Part shown: one piece after another, positions 1 through 12,327 of the stretch
Layout of the letters: every line of letters starts with the position of its first letter
Position numbering within the stretch: position 1 is the first letter of the stretch
Origin: Symsagittifera roscoffensis
Lineage: Eukaryota > Xenacoelomorpha > Acoela > Convolutidae
Assembly: GCF_963678635.1 (NCBI RefSeq)
Contig: NC_087064.1
Coordinates: 81,257,526-81,321,525, forward strand
DNA: 64,000 nucleotides
Direction of reading: 5' to 3'
The notes under the pieces: generated by a model
Seen by the model: the letters and a program-made list of their open reading frames with translations, nothing else
Database searches by the model: none
What the model was told of the DNA's origin: nothing
Made by a program: the position numbers and the translations under genes

Positions 1-1566
1 TTTTTGTGTTCGCCAAAATAAAAATGGTAACGTGTCTTTACAAACGAATTTTTAAAATTTCACATGTCAGTTAAAACCGACCACTCCCAATTTGTTAATT
101 CAGTCATATAAGACCGTTACGTCTCTGAAACAGCCAATTATCTCTCTAAAATCCTCCAGATAAAATTTCGATCCTGCCATGCATTTTGGACGCCATTCTG
201 GTCGAATGTCACATACTAATCGGACAGCCTGGTCAATGTCCTCATTGAACTTCGAGAATTTCATCAAAATGGTACAGTGTCATCGAACAAAATTTACAAA
301 ATGCAAGAACATCAAATCAACTCACTACATGCTATAAATGGCATCATACTACATCGCTATAGCCTTTGAACATTTTTCAATAATCTGCACTCTAAGGATA
401 TGACTTATGATAAACTATCTTTTCTGACTTTTGGTGCAACCATCTCGATTTCAAACTTATTCTCCTATGTTTAAAAAGTGTTGGGACGCAGGACAGTCCT
501 GCAAACCAACAAACTAAAATTATCCTACTATGCTTCCTCGCTTCGGAAATTTAGTTGTTATTGGTCCTGAATTTTAAAATTAGGAATTAGTTGGCAAGAA
601 GGAACAATAAAGTAATCTCCCTCTTCAAGAGATAACTCATGTTTTTCATGTAACCACAAAGTGAACAGTCATTTTAGTCGAATAAAACAATCAAGCATGC
701 TGGAATGTTTTAATGTACTTTTCACACAAGCCTCTTTGAAAAAAATTTATATGTCTCTAAAGACACAAATTAAAATCACAATGCAATTTTATAAAAGCAA
801 CAAATTTTAAAGTCAAAATTGACAAAAAAGTTTTTCTTTCATTCAGTTTCAATTTCATATCTATTTGCTTGGTTTCTCATTTGAGTCTTTCTCGCAAAAA
901 AAAACAATTCTGAGTTTTAATTTCCCCTTCTTTGTTACTGATTGTTCATTTTTTTTTTATTTTTCGTCGTTTAGAAGTTGTAAAACTTCTAGATTCTTCT
1001 AATTTTTTGAAGGCAGTCCTCCGACACCTCTGCACTTCTACCCTTTGTTTGTAACAAGGTAGAGGGTCTGCATTAATTTCCCGATTTCTCCAGAAGCTGT
1101 TGCAGAGGCACAACGTCACATTTCTCTCCAGACCTTCCTTCAACTTACTTCTTTTTCTCTCCCGTCACAATCAATCATTCGTTTTCGGTTCGACGTTCTC
1201 TTCACTGTGGTAGTCACTGCTTCCTGATGTGTCACAAAAGCTCGTTCGAAAGCTTCTGACCCTTTGTATACCTGATACGAACTGTACACTATGCTTTGCT
1301 TCGTTATATGTATGTTTTTGGCATACTCGTACAATCATGCAGTCATGTTGGCTCCGAACCCTGGCATCAGTCGTCTTTTGGCCCATATTTTTTTCACTTC
1401 CATCGGAATATTTAAGATTTTGCACATTGTCTCAAAAAGATCTAAGTCTTTTAGACAATCAAGTTCCTCTAACTGTTCTTTGGTCGGTGCTTCTTGTCGA
1501 TTGTTCTTCTTATCATGAGCTTCCAGCCATCAAATCGCCATCATAACTCCGACTATAACTCTTGTC
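1..1566 (-). repeat. dispersed repeat R1, copy 1 (cut by window edge)
   Basis: This segment aligns base for base, with scattered substitutions and small indels, to 5151-6736; the match stops at 1566/6736. A third, shorter copy is at 28264-29207. Coding-like traces are on the minus strand. One around 90-270 corresponds to the better preserved 61-codon frame at 5235-5417, and a Cys/Arg-rich one at 946-1143 corresponds to 6156-6416. Because the same sequence continues directly into the Gypsy-derived array in copy 2, R1 is probably the 3' portion and/or LTR of that element family. That assignment is inference. No intact gene is present. Confidence 0.7.
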
Positions 1567-2880
1567 AACTATGCTCAACTTCCTATCAGCGCAAAATTGA
1601 AAAATTTCAATCGAAACCACCTTATGATTGATAATCAGAGTAGAAACATTCGCAATAAGATGTACCCAATTGGAGGGTATTTAAACCTCCATCTGCTTTC
1701 GCAGGGGGCTTAGGTTGATTTAGAGGGTAAGTTCACCTCGATTTGAAAAACAAAGTGGCTTTGAGGGTACCTCTTTGGGGTTAGTCAATCATCCGGAGTA
1801 GGCCATGTGTGCTTTTTCCGTGTTATTGCTGAACTGTTATCGAAACAATTGTGGAGAATTTTTTTTTCAAAGATTCTCTATGATCTATTAGTTTCAATGT
1901 TCACTTGTATGAACGCCAAATAACTTAATTTATTAAAACGTTTTGCCCTTCATGGTTTGAATTTCTTTAAATAGCTAAAAATGCAGCATTTGATAATGAC
2001 TTAGAGCTAGATAATTGAGTAGACACAGCCATCTCAAATTTGCAATTACTCAAATGTGACGTTATCTACGTTTCGAAAAACATTCATGAAAGGCTGGTTT
2101 TTCTGTCGTCTGTTGTTTTTTTTCGAAAAACGATTTATAAAAAAAATTTTTCTCAAAAAACGATCAATAATGAGCTCTGTAAAATCGAATGCTGTTCAAA
2201 TGCTGTGTAATCAAATGCTGTTTCACAGCCTATAACTCTTCCTAAATGTTGAAGACCGCCCCAAAAAACCTTGAGTAGACGATAAAACTAATGAGCAGCA
2301 AGTTTGATTATAAAAAGGAGAGAAAAAATTAAACCTGGTGCTAGTAATGACAAAGTAGCGCCTATTTTGACCACTGATAACTATAAAAAATTATTAGCTA
2401 AGCACTCAAAACCCGATTGGGACAAAATCTTGCATCCCATGTTCTCAAAGACCTGATTAGTATTGTGGTAACAGTGAACCAAATTATTGTTTTTCTACTA
2501 AAAATCCATTCTTAGGTCACACTCCTCTCTGTTTGCTAAAAAACTACAGACGCCGGTAGAAAAAGCTTGAATGCAAAAAAAAGGTTCGGTGTTTAAATGA
2601 TAAAAATCTAGCGTGCGACTATAAGATAACACTCCGAGATCTTGATAACAACGAAATTGGAAAAAAAATCAAAATGAGATTAAACAGAGGAAAACGTGCG
2701 CTATGTTATCTAACACCGGTCCCAAATACGCTAATATGCCGAAATCAGTTTCGAAAAATGTTTGAGAAATTGAAAACCAATTCTAATATTGAAACTAGTT
2801 TCCTCGACTGAGCTATTTGTATTAGTACTTTGCGAATCCAGTGAAGCTTATTAACTGCGTTACAGTGCTAGAAACTTTCC
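1567..2880. other. no gene recognised; AT-rich sequence
   Basis: No open frame of note and no recognisable domain. The stretch holds oligo(A)/(T) runs and the short repeated motif tttcgaaaaacgat around 2080-2165. It separates R1 copy 1 from the Gypsy RT relic. Confidence 0.5.
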
Positions 2881-3560
2881 TCGAGAGCATCTGGATCTGG
2901 TCTCACGTCATGCTTGCCCACCATCCTGCTCAGGTACTTTGTACGCTCTAAAAATCTTGCACTTCGAGAGTTTTCGTTTCAAGCCTGCTCTCGCCATGCA
3001 TTAGAAGACTTCATCAAGCCTGTCAAAATGATCTCATAAACTCGTTGTTGCTATCACCAAGTCGTTCAAGTAACACATTATGAGATTCCCGCAAATCCGT
3101 CTTAACCCTGTCCTGCTTTTGTAATTGCACTGGCCAAAAAGCAGAATCAAGATCTAAGGTGGTAAAAAGCCTGCATCTCTTATTTTCAATAAACTATCAT
3201 CTTTTTGTGGTATTGGACAAGCATCCTTTTTGTCCTATTTTTTAGGTACCGAAAATCACAGCAAAACCTCAGCTGCCTTCCTTTCTTTTTCTATTAATAA
3301 CCCACCAGGCCCAAGGCGATTTTTAGGGCTTCATTCTGTACTCAAGTAACTAATCTGGGCTTGGCATGGCTCTAGTTTATTAGGCTTCATTTGTCTAATT
3401 CCCTTTTTATGGGAAACCGCTCCTTCCTCTTGTTCTATTCAATGCTCAAAAACTTACAGTAGCCTCTTTACTTCAACGAAACTTCTGCGTTCCTTCCTGA
3501 AACTTAGCATTCCAAACTCCTTAGGCCCATAGTTGCCTCTCAAAATCTCAAAAGCGCTAT
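2880..3560 (-). pseudogene. relic of Gypsy-type reverse transcriptase
   Basis: The plus-strand sequence from about 2890 to 3350 is recognisably the same as 20050-20520, the RT domain of the better copy: it has the same order of short matching blocks, including the region of the YVDD active site (about 3050-3090 here) and the cattle of motifs on either side. It carries many substitutions and frame breaks and no continuous reading frame survives. It is an old, independent insertion of the same Gypsy family in the same orientation. The outer limits are approximate. Confidence 0.65.
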
Positions 3561-4200
3561 TTTTTGAAAAACAGGACTTAATCTTGAATGATGAGGGGAA
3601 CTCTTAAAAACTCAAAGCATTCACAAGCCATTGTCTGTCTCAGGTTTTATAAAAAAAAATTTTTTTACAAGACTTCAGTTCAATAATTCTTTTGCCTTTC
3701 CGATTTTGTGGCATTGTCTCCCTTACGTTCTGACAGACGTCCAAGAACGATCTCGTTATCAGGGGCCTCATAGTAATGTGCCGATGGATATGATGATTTT
3801 TATCTACTGATCAAAAACAAAAGTAATATGATAATTAAGTCGTAACCCTGTTTTTAAGAGTGATCTTCTCGTCTGGAGATACTGAAGCCCAGCCATGAGC
3901 TTTTTAGTTCTGCATACAACTAAGTTAATTGGCGCGGTTTGGCCGATAGCCTTAAATAGTAATGATTTTATTGACCCAATGTTAATGCACCAGAAATTGA
4001 ACTGTACTTAGTAGAAATGGTTGAAAGCATATGAAGCTGCGTTTAAACGCTAGCCAGACGTTTTAGAACCTGGCTTTATTTTCCGTTGGTATGTACTTCC
4101 GGGCGAAAGTTATGTTACGGCATCAAAGCAGAGAAATGATAATGACTGGAAGACTGTTTCTAGTCTCACCCTCCTTTTGACAGTGCAATATCGAGGAATC
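3561..4200. other. no gene recognised
   Basis: Between the RT relic and the GIY-YIG fragment there is no sustained open frame and no motif I recognise. The end of this stretch (about 4130-4200) may already be the degenerate upstream part of the Penelope-like fragment. Confidence 0.4.
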
Positions 4201-4204
4201 GATC

Positions 4205-4507
4205 CCAACTTTTAGCTGAAAATATGCGCCAAATGTCCGGGGAACAAATATTTTTAGTACAAGAAAGTTCGAAACATGCTTGCCCTCCCTTAAAATTTCC
4301 TTTGCACATGAACTGAGATTCAAAGTGGCGTATAAGCTTACATGTAGTGGAGGTAACTGCACCTATGTCGGTCAGACAGCGGGACATTTAGCCATGAGGA
4401 TTGATGAACAACGCAAAAAAAAACTTCTCAAGAATACAACATTTGTAACATTCGCCGGGAAGTACATACCGACAAAAATAAAGATAGGTCCTAAAATGAC
4501 TGGCTAG
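4205..4507 (+). pseudogene. GIY-YIG endonuclease fragment (Penelope-like element)
   Basis: The plus-strand frame at 4280-4507 (first codon in this frame is not necessarily a start) contains the block VAYKLTCSGGNCTYVGQT followed by HLAMRIDEQ. This is the signature of a GIY-YIG nuclease: a Y-K-x-T-C strand, a C-x-x-x-C-T-Y-V-G-Q-T second strand, then a helix with R-x-x-E/D-x, where the canonical catalytic Arg is present. In animals this Cys-containing variant is best known from Penelope-like retroelements, where it sits C-terminal to the RT. The preceding residues (LKISFAHELRFKV) fit the usual linker, but the upstream RT is not visible and the frame stops soon after the domain, so this is a fragment. 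It ends where R1 copy 2 begins, which suggests the Gypsy-related sequence inserted into or next to it. Confidence 0.6.
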
Positions 4508-6736
4508 CCTCTAAACACAGCTTCACATGCTTTTAACTGTCTCTACCACAGCCAGTTCAATGTGTGGTCCATTAACATCGGGTCGACAAACTCGTTACTA
4601 GTTCAAGTTTTTGGCCAGATCGCGCTAACTAACTTAGTTACATGCAGGAACAGTGAGTTCATGGCTGGCTCTCAGTATCCCCAGACCACGAGATCATTCC
4701 TAAAAACAGTGCTACTACTTGTCATTATATTAATTTTTTCTTTTGTTCAGCAGAGAAAAATCATCATATCCATCGGAGATGGATCAACCGTTTCCCTCAA
4801 GTCTTAGCTTCTCATTAACTGAAAACGATATTGATGTTTTTTATTCAATTCAGGACATTTCCGGAAGCTAAAAGTTGTTAAATTTCAGTGTTCAGTCCTT
4901 TACCGAGACACTTCGAGATTCTTGAACCCGATCAAAGAGCTGTCCTGTTGTTGACTAGGAAGGGTAGCAAAATCCTCCCAATATTCCTCCAAACTTTCGG
5001 GAACTACCCTTTTTTTGTAGCTGCACATTCGTTACAATTCAGAAATCTCTTCTACTTCGACAGAAAATCTCTATATCTGCTGTTAGTTTTTTTCCCGAAA
5101 ATTGTCGTTCTTATTCCGACTAGCAAAATTGTTCCTCTGATTTTCGCGCATTTTTTGTGTTTGCCAAAATAAAAATGGTCACGTGCTTTACAAACGAATT
5201 TTAAAAAATTCACATGTCAGTTAAAACCGACCTCTCACAATTTGGTAATTCTGTCATTTAAGACCGTTAAGTCTTTGAAACAGCCAATTCTCCCTCTAAA
5301 CTCCTCCAGATAAAATTTTGAATCTGCCATGCATTTTGGACGCCATTCTGGTCGAATGTCACTTACTCTTCGGACAGCCTGGTCAATGTCCTCATTGAAC
5401 TTCGGGAATTTTATCAAAATGGTATAGTGTTATCGAAATGAATTTACAAAATGCAGTAAAAAGAATTTTTGTCCGCATCATATCGACTCACTACATGCTA
5501 CAAATGGCATTAAACTACATCGCTATAGCTTTCGAACATTTTTCATTAATCTGCTCTCTAAGGATATGACTTATGATAAACTATCTTTTCTGACGTTAGT
5601 GCAATCATCTCGATTTAAAACTTCTTCTCCTAGGTTTAAAAAGTGTTGGGACGTAGGACAGTCCTGCCAACCAATAAACAAAAATTATCCTACTATGCTT
5701 CCTTGCTTCGAAAATTTAGTTTTTATTGGTCCTGAAAACCAAAATTAGGAAACTAGTTGGCTAGAAGGAACAATAAAGTAATCTCCCTCTTCAAGAGATA
5801 ACTCAAGTCTTTCATGTAACCACAAAGTGAACAGTCATTTTAGTTGAATAAAAACAATCAAGCATGCTGGAGTTTTTTTATATACTTTTCACTCAAGCCT
5901 CTCTGAAAAAAAAGTAAGTGTCTCTAAAAACACAAATGGAATTTTATAAAAGCAACAAATTTTAAACTAAAAAAAAAACTAAAAGTTTTTCTTTCATTCA
6001 GTTTCAATTTCATATCTAGTTGCTTGGTTTCTTATTTGAGTTTTTCTCGCAAAAAAAAACAATTCTGAGTTTTAATTTCCCCTTCTTTGTTACTGTTCGT
6101 TCGTTCTTTTTTTTTGGTTTTTGTCGTTTAGAAGTTGTGAAACTTCTAGATTCTTCTAATCTTTCTCCTTTTTGCATCTTGTCATTCGGCTCACCCTCTC
6201 TCTCTCTTCCTCCTGTGACATTGACTCCGCACTCTCGCTTCCAGTGTCTTGCAAGACATCGGTGGCCATTCTGACGCTTTTGGAGAAAGCCCTCCGACAC
6301 CTCTGCTCTTCTACCTTTTGTTTGTAACAAGGTAGAGGGTTTACATTAGTTTCCCGATTTCTGCAGAAGCTGTTGCGGAAGCACAACGTCACATTTCTCT
6401 CCAGACCTTCCTCCAACTTACTTCTCTTTCTCTCCCGTCACAATCATTCGTTTTCGGTTCGACGTTCTCTTCACTGCGATGCTACTGCTTTCTGATGTGT
6501 CACAAAAGCTCGATCGAAAGCTTCTGACCCTATGTCCATTCGATCATTTGGCCCATATTTTCTTCACTTCCATCGGAAAATTTAAGATTTTGCACATTGT
6601 CTCAAAAAAATCTAACTCTTTTAGACAATCAATTTCCTCTAACTGTTTTTTTTGGTCGGTTCTTCTTGTCGATTGTTCTCCTTAACATGAGCTTCCAGCC
6701 ATCGAATTGCCATCATAACTCTGACTATAACTCTTG
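4430..6736 (-). repeat. dispersed repeat R1, copy 2 (longest)
   Basis: The longest copy of R1. Its left part (4430-5362) matches 28264-29207 and its right part (5151-6736) matches 1-1566, all in the same orientation. The right end passes without a break into the first unit of the Gypsy array. Around 6690-6736 it shares with every array unit the block beginning gagcttccagccatcgaat. Minus-strand open frames at 5235-5417, 6016-6330 and 6156-6416 are the best coding traces. It probably represents the 3' end of the Gypsy-family element (third ORF and/or LTR). The LTR role is inferred from copies lying on both sides of the minus-strand Gag-Pol. Confidence 0.65.
5235..5417 (-). pseudogene. short conserved minus-strand frame inside R1
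   Basis: A 60-residue frame with a protein-like composition (acidic start, EWRPKCMAD, FYLEEFRGRIGCF). The corresponding part of R1 copy 1 (about 90-250) keeps the same residues with some substitutions, so the two copies have a shared coding ancestor. I do not recognise the family. It is likely part of an extra ORF of the retroelement. Confidence 0.35.
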
Positions 6737-9289
6737 TTATGGGCTGTGACGAGTCTGGTAAACCCATGGAGAGCGGTCCTCCAGAGTCGCAGATCACCAT
6801 TAGATTACTTCGCCCAGGATACCACCTTGTTTATAGCAAACAATGGCATGTTAATTCATCATGTGTCAACATGATGCTTCTCCAATCTCGTTTCCCCGAC
6901 GCTTCCAAAAGCGGTTCCACTTCCATCCTCACACGGTGGACATAATCATTCTCGTCTACTGCATCCTAACGCGTCTATGATGATCCTCTCTGCTTGTGTC
7001 TTCCAAAATCACTGAAGTTCCCACTAGCATATCCCATGAGCTTCATTCCTAATATCGGTTCTAACTCATTCTTGATTTTTCCTGGAACTGAGGCAAACAT
7101 CTTACAGAGAAACTCGTAAGGTTTCTCCGACATTCTTGCGAATCTTACACATTTTGGCAGGGTGGAGGCTTGATCTACGATCGTCCTACTAATCTTTACA
7201 TACACTGCTACGCAGTGTACTGGGTATCGGCTTTTGCACATCGGCGCCATCGTCTGTGCAACTCCGCACATATGACATTCTAGTCCACAGACTATCGCCA
7301 GACAGCTACCATGTTTCACCCAGTCTTCTGGTCCCCAGCCAGGCAACTCCACATCGTTCTCTCGGTTGCTCTTAGAGGCTGTTGCCAGTCATCAAATTGT
7401 AGATGATGTTGAGGTCGCGAAAATTGCAATCTTTATTTAATTCTCTTTGCACATCCTCCGTCGCTCGTAAAATTGAATCAGCATTTGGACTCTAGTACCA
7501 TGATGGTTTCTTTAACTCCCAAATCACCATCAGGCTCGTTCCCAGTAACTCATCTCAGATTTTGGTATGGAAGGTGCATTTGCCTTTTTTTTCCAATACA
7601 AGTCCCAATTTGACTTGTTGACTGGCACTGCTTTTATAATTGCCCGCATTGGCTTGCTTTGATGAATGTCCAACAGCGCTTGTAAGAGCAAGGTATTCGC
7701 TAGATCACTGCCTTCTCTCAGAATTTTTCCACAAGTATTCAGCGCTGGTACCAAAGTTTGTTCCAACTTGAACTGGACGAAACAGAGAGCGTCTCTCCGT
7801 TTCGCACACGCTACTGCCGTTCCTTCACAGATCATAAGGTCTCATTCACTCGTCATCAAGGGCACTTTCTCTTGTTTCGACTCTTCCATCGTCAGCACAA
7901 AACAAATCGGAGTTGAAGCTCAGTTCTGACGTACGGTACTGCTATTAGAGCATGTATATTCGGAGTAAATCTCATTTCTTCCTCAAAGTGACGTAGTACT
8001 ACTGCTCTCCATGGCAAATTCAAAATTTGATCCACCGTTTCCGCGTGCATTTCTGAGGAGACCAACGTTCCTTCCACACGCCTGTTGCTTCATCGTCGTG
8101 GCCTGTATCTTTTCTTCCAGCTCACATTCCATGGCACCTTTATTTTCTAGAGCGATCAGGTGTCCTCTAGCTGAATTCCTGTACTCCATCATTTCCATGT
8201 ATCCACCGGCGGGTTCGTCAATCGGTAGGTGTCCGATACTGTCAATCGGTTTTATTCCACTGGGGTCAGCTGTCCTATGACGCCACCCTTCCCTTTATTC
8301 ATGCATGATGGTCTGATATCCCTAAGGGTACTTTCACCACATTGACTGAGTATTTCCATTTCTAAGGTAGCTCCAGTAAGATTGCGGTCACTCCTTTTGG
8401 TCTCAATCCCGCCACGAGGATGGGTGGTACCATCGTTACATTGGTCATTGTTCTGGACGTGCCAGACAATCTGTCATCGCCTTTCTCCACATCCATGACA
8501 ATCTCGATTCGCTTTCCTTCAGTTGAGATAACAGCCTTTTTGCTAACTTTTTTGCCAACTTTTGCTGAAAGTTCGGATTCCACTTTTGTCCTCCCAGTTT
8601 TTCTTAACGTCACTAATAGCATCGTTCCTTTTTAAGTTCCAAGCAGGTATACAACTTCCTCGTTGCTTTCTTGTTGCAACGCCTTGATTGGAGAGTCTGC
8701 TTCACTTTCATCAGTGGCCGAATCAATTAACGAATAGCAAATTCTCCCTTCACATTCGTCCAACTGGTCAAGAATTTCCCGCATCAGAGGTCTGTTGAGA
8801 TCTGTTTTCAACCTGGACTGGGTCCCTTAGCACTGCACTACTGTCCAGACTTCCTCAATGAAGGCAACTCTGTCCATAAACACAGCCTGATCTGTTCTCA
8901 TGATCTCTGTGGTGAACTTACTACTCTTTTTCTGGCAGGATACCCAAGAAAAGTACTCGAGCTGCGCCTTCAATTCTTCTCCTACGCGGACACTCCGTTA
9001 AAAGTCTCTTGATAAAAGTTTTAGCAACTTAAAAGGAGCGCTCTCGAAGTATGCGCGGTACTTCTCCAAGAACGTGATTACCGAAAAATTTTCTGCTTTT
9101 GGTGCACCGTATTTCATTTCAGTTTTGCTCCTCACTTTACTGCCATAATCAATGGGACGGAGAACTGTTGTCCCATTCCATTCTTGCTTCTGATTCAGTA
9201 TTCCTGAAACGGCTATCACTGAAGCATCAGTGTCGAGAACGTACATGCTTTTCTCTGTGGGCATGCTTAGCACTGGCGCTTCGCATACT
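6480..9289 (-). mobile_element. Gypsy-derived tandem array, unit A (short type)
   Basis: First unit of a head-to-tail array. Equivalent landmarks (tggcccat) lie at 6549, 9341, 12379 and 15412, giving steps of 2,792, 3,038 and 3,033 bp. Unit A is about 246 bp shorter because it lacks the block found at 10430-10690 in unit B. On the minus strand it carries, from high to low coordinate, an RNase H fragment (8998-9289), the unrecognised tail frames (about 8820-8000), a tail frame at 7530-7835 and the Cys-rich frame at 6975-7352. All are broken. Confidence 0.75.
6975..7352 (-). pseudogene. Cys-rich tail ORF of the Gypsy family (125 codons), unit A
   Basis: Frame beginning MELPGWGPEDW, with Cys/His residues in a pattern such as CGLECHMCG and CKSRYPVHC. 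Near-identical frames occur at 9766-10110 (N-terminally shortened by one base change), 12804-13181 and 15837-16214. Conservation across four units shows only that they were copied recently, not that they are selected. The Cys/His spacing could form a zinc-binding fold but does not match the integrase HHCC module I would expect downstream of RNase H. Function is unknown. Confidence 0.4.
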
Positions 9290-9387
9290 TGTACAATCAT
9301 GCAGTCATGTTGGCTCTGAACCCTGGCATCAGTCGTCTTTTGGCCCATATTTTCTTCACTTCCATCGGAAAATTTAAGATTTTGCAC
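8998..9387 (-). pseudogene. chimeric RNase H frame at array junction A/B
   Basis: 129-codon frame. The first 34 residues (MQNLKFSDGSEENMGQ...) derive from the sequence that precedes the junction. From CEAPVLSMP onward it is Gypsy RNase H, with the conserved VLDTDASVIAISG strand containing the first catalytic Asp. In the uninterrupted copy at 19672-19959 the same RNase H block is preceded by a normal RT-RNase H connection ending RTLCEAP. The C-terminal end (KLLKLLSRDF) marks a deletion of about 124 bp relative to 19494-19618, which removes the later RNase H segment with DNRxLSWLK. It is therefore an RNase H remnant and would not be active. Confidence 0.65.
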
Positions 9388-12327
9388 ATTGTCTCAAAAA
9401 AATCTAAATCTTTTAGACTATCAAGTTCCTCTAACTGTTTTTTTTGGTCGGTTCTTCTTGTCGATTGTTCTCCTTAACATGAGCTTCCAGCCATCGAATC
9501 GCCATCATAACTCCGACTATAACTCTTGTTATGGGCTGTGACGAGTCTGGTAAACCCATGGAGAGCGGCCCTCCAGATCCCAGATCACAACCAGATTACT
9601 TCGCCCAGAATACCACCTTGTTTATAGCAAACAATGGCATGTTAACTCATCATGTGTCAACATGATGCTTCTCCAATCTCGTTTCCCCGACGCTTCCAGT
9701 AGCAGTTCCACTTCCATCCTCACACGGTGGACTTAATCATTCTCGTCTACTGCATCGTAACCCGTCTATGATGATCCTCTCTGCTTGTGTGTTCCAAAAT
9801 CACTGAAGTTCCCACTAGCATATCCCATGAGCTTCATTCCTAATATCGGTTCTAACTCATTCTTGGTTTTTCCTGGAACTGAGGCAAACATCTTACAGAG
9901 AAACTCGTAAGGTTTCTCCGACATTCTTGCGAATCTTACACATTTTGGCAGGGTGGAGGCTTGATCTACGATCGTCCTACTAATCTTTACATACACTGCT
10001 ACGCAGTGTACTGGGTATCGGCTTTTGCACATCGGCGCCATCGTCTGTGCAACTCCGCATATATGACATTCTAGTCCACAGACTATCGCCAGACAGCTAC
10101 CATGTTTCACCCAGTCTTCTGGTCCCAGCCAGGCAACTCCACATCGTTCTCTCGGTTGCTCTTAGAGGCTGTTGCCAGTCATCAAATTGTAGATGATGTT
10201 GAGGTCGCGAAAATTGCAATCTTTATTTAATTCTCTTTGCACATCCTCCGTCGCTCGTAAAATTGAATCGGCATTTGGACTCTAGTACCATGATGGTTTC
10301 TTTAACTCCCAAATCACCATCAGGCTCGTTCCCAATAACTCATCTCAGATTTTGGCATGGAAGGTGCATTCGCCTTTTCTTCCAATACACAGCCCCAATT
10401 TGACTTGCTGACTGGCAATGCTTCTTATTATTTATATTCTTGACGACCAGAATCTCAGCATCACAGCTTGTTCGTAATCGAAGTAACAATCACCAATGTC
10501 ATCATCGATGAAAGGATTATAAGCCATTCCAACAATTCCCGACATATAGTGGTATGACTTCTTTCTGATCGGTACACAGTATTCACTGGACTTCGGCAGT
10601 GTCCCCATCGTTTTTTTAGGTGAGCATAAGGTCCTTTTTGAGAATCCTTTTTTCATCGATCTTTTTCAGGTGTTCTAGTTCTACATGTTTTTTTCATAAT
10701 TACCCGCATTGGCTTGCTTTGATGAATGTCCAACAGCGCTTGCAAGAGCAAGGTATTCGCTAGATCACTGCCTTCTCTCAGAATTTTTGCACAAGTTTTC
10801 ACCGCTAGTACCGAAGCTTGTTCCAGCTTGAACTGGACGAAACAGAGAGCGTCTCTCCGTTTCGCACACGCTACTGCCGCTCGTTCACAGATCATAAGGT
10901 GTCATACACTCGTCATCAAGGGCACTTTCTCTTGTTTCGATTCTTCCATCGTCAGCACAAAACAAATCTGGGTTGCAGCTCAGTTCTGACGTACGGTATT
11001 GCTATTAGAGCATGTATCTTCGGAGTAAATCGCATTTTTTCCTCAAAGTGACGTAGTACTACTGCTCTCCACGGCAAATTCAAAGTTTAATCCACCGTTT
11101 CCGCGTGCATTTCTGAGGAGACCAACGTTCCTTCCATACGCCTGTTGCTTCATCGTCGTGCCCTGTATCTTGTCTTCCAACTAACATTCCATGGCACCTT
11201 TGTTTTCTAGAGCGATCAGGTGTCCTCTAGCTGAATTCCTGTACTCCATCATTTCAATGAATCCACCGGCGGGTTCGTCAATCGGTAGGTGGCCGATACT
11301 GTCAATCGGTTTTATTCCACTAGGGTCAGCTGTCCTATGACGCCACCCTTTCCTTTATTCATGCATGATTGTCTGAAGTCCCGAAGGGTACTTTCACCAC
11401 ATTGACTGAGTATTTTCATTTCTAAGGTAGCTCCAGTAAGAGTGCGGTCACTCCTTTTGGTCTTATAGCTGGCTGATCTCAATCCCTCAACGAGGATGGG
11501 TGGCACCGTTGTTACATTGGTCATTGTTCTGGACGTGCAGGCAATCTGTCATCGCGTTGCCCCATATCCATGACAATTTCGATTCGCTTTTGTTCAGTTT
11601 AGTTAATAGCCTTTGCTGAAAGTTCGGAATCCACTTTTGTCCTCTCAGTTTTTCTTAACGTCACTAATTTCGAGTTCCGAGTAGGTATACAACTTCCTCG
11701 TTGCTTTCTTGTTGCAACGCCTTGATTGGAGAGTCTGCTTCCTTTTCATCAGTGGCCGAATCAATTAACGAATCGCTCATTCTCCCTTCACTTTCGTCCA
11801 ACTTGTCAAAAATTTCCCGCATCAGAGGTCTGTTGAGATCTGTTTTCAACCTGGACTGGGTCCCTTAGCACTGCACTACTGTCCAGACTTCCTCAATGAA
11901 GGCAACTCTGTCCATAAACACAGCCTGATATGTTCTCATGATCTCTGTGGTGAACTTACTACTCTTTTTCTGGCAGGATACCCAAGAAAAGTACTCGAGC
12001 TGCGCCTTCAATTCTTCTCCTACGCGGACACTCCGTTAAAAGTCTCTTGATAAAAGTTTTAGCAACTTAAAAGGAGCGCTCTCGAAGTATGCGCGGTACT
12101 TCTCCAAGAACGTGATTACCGAAAAAATTTCTGCTTTTGGTGCACCGTATTTCATTTCAGTATTGCTCATCACTTTACTGCCATAATCAATGGGACGGAG
12201 AACTGTTGTCCCATTCCATTCTTGCTTCTGATTCAGTATTCCTGAAATGGCTATCACTGAAGCATCAGTGTCGAGAACGTACATGCTTTTCTCTGTGGGC
12301 ATGCTTAGCACTGGCGCTTCGCATACT
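9290..12327 (-). mobile_element. Gypsy-derived tandem array, unit B (long type, 3,038 bp)
   Basis: Runs from the junction cgca|tacttgtac at about 9290 to the next identical junction at about 12327. It contains the Cys-rich frame (9766-10110), the extra block with a frame at 10432-10656, a tail frame at 10653-10895, further tail frames (11312-11524, 11664-11849) and an RNase H fragment (12036-12327). It is almost identical to unit C, which indicates a very recent duplication or continuing homogenisation. Confidence 0.8.
10432..10690 (-). pseudogene. extra block present only in long units (frame with ...FIDDDIGDCYFDYEQ)
   Basis: A segment of roughly 246 bp that separates long units (B and C; also E at 18266-18500) from short ones (A and D). 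It encodes a minus-strand stretch with SSEYCVPIRKKSYHYMSG and NPFIDDDIGDCYFDYEQ, joined in E and C to the upstream tail frame. Its presence in the better preserved copy E indicates that it is ancestral and was deleted in A and D. I do not recognise the domain. Confidence 0.45.
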
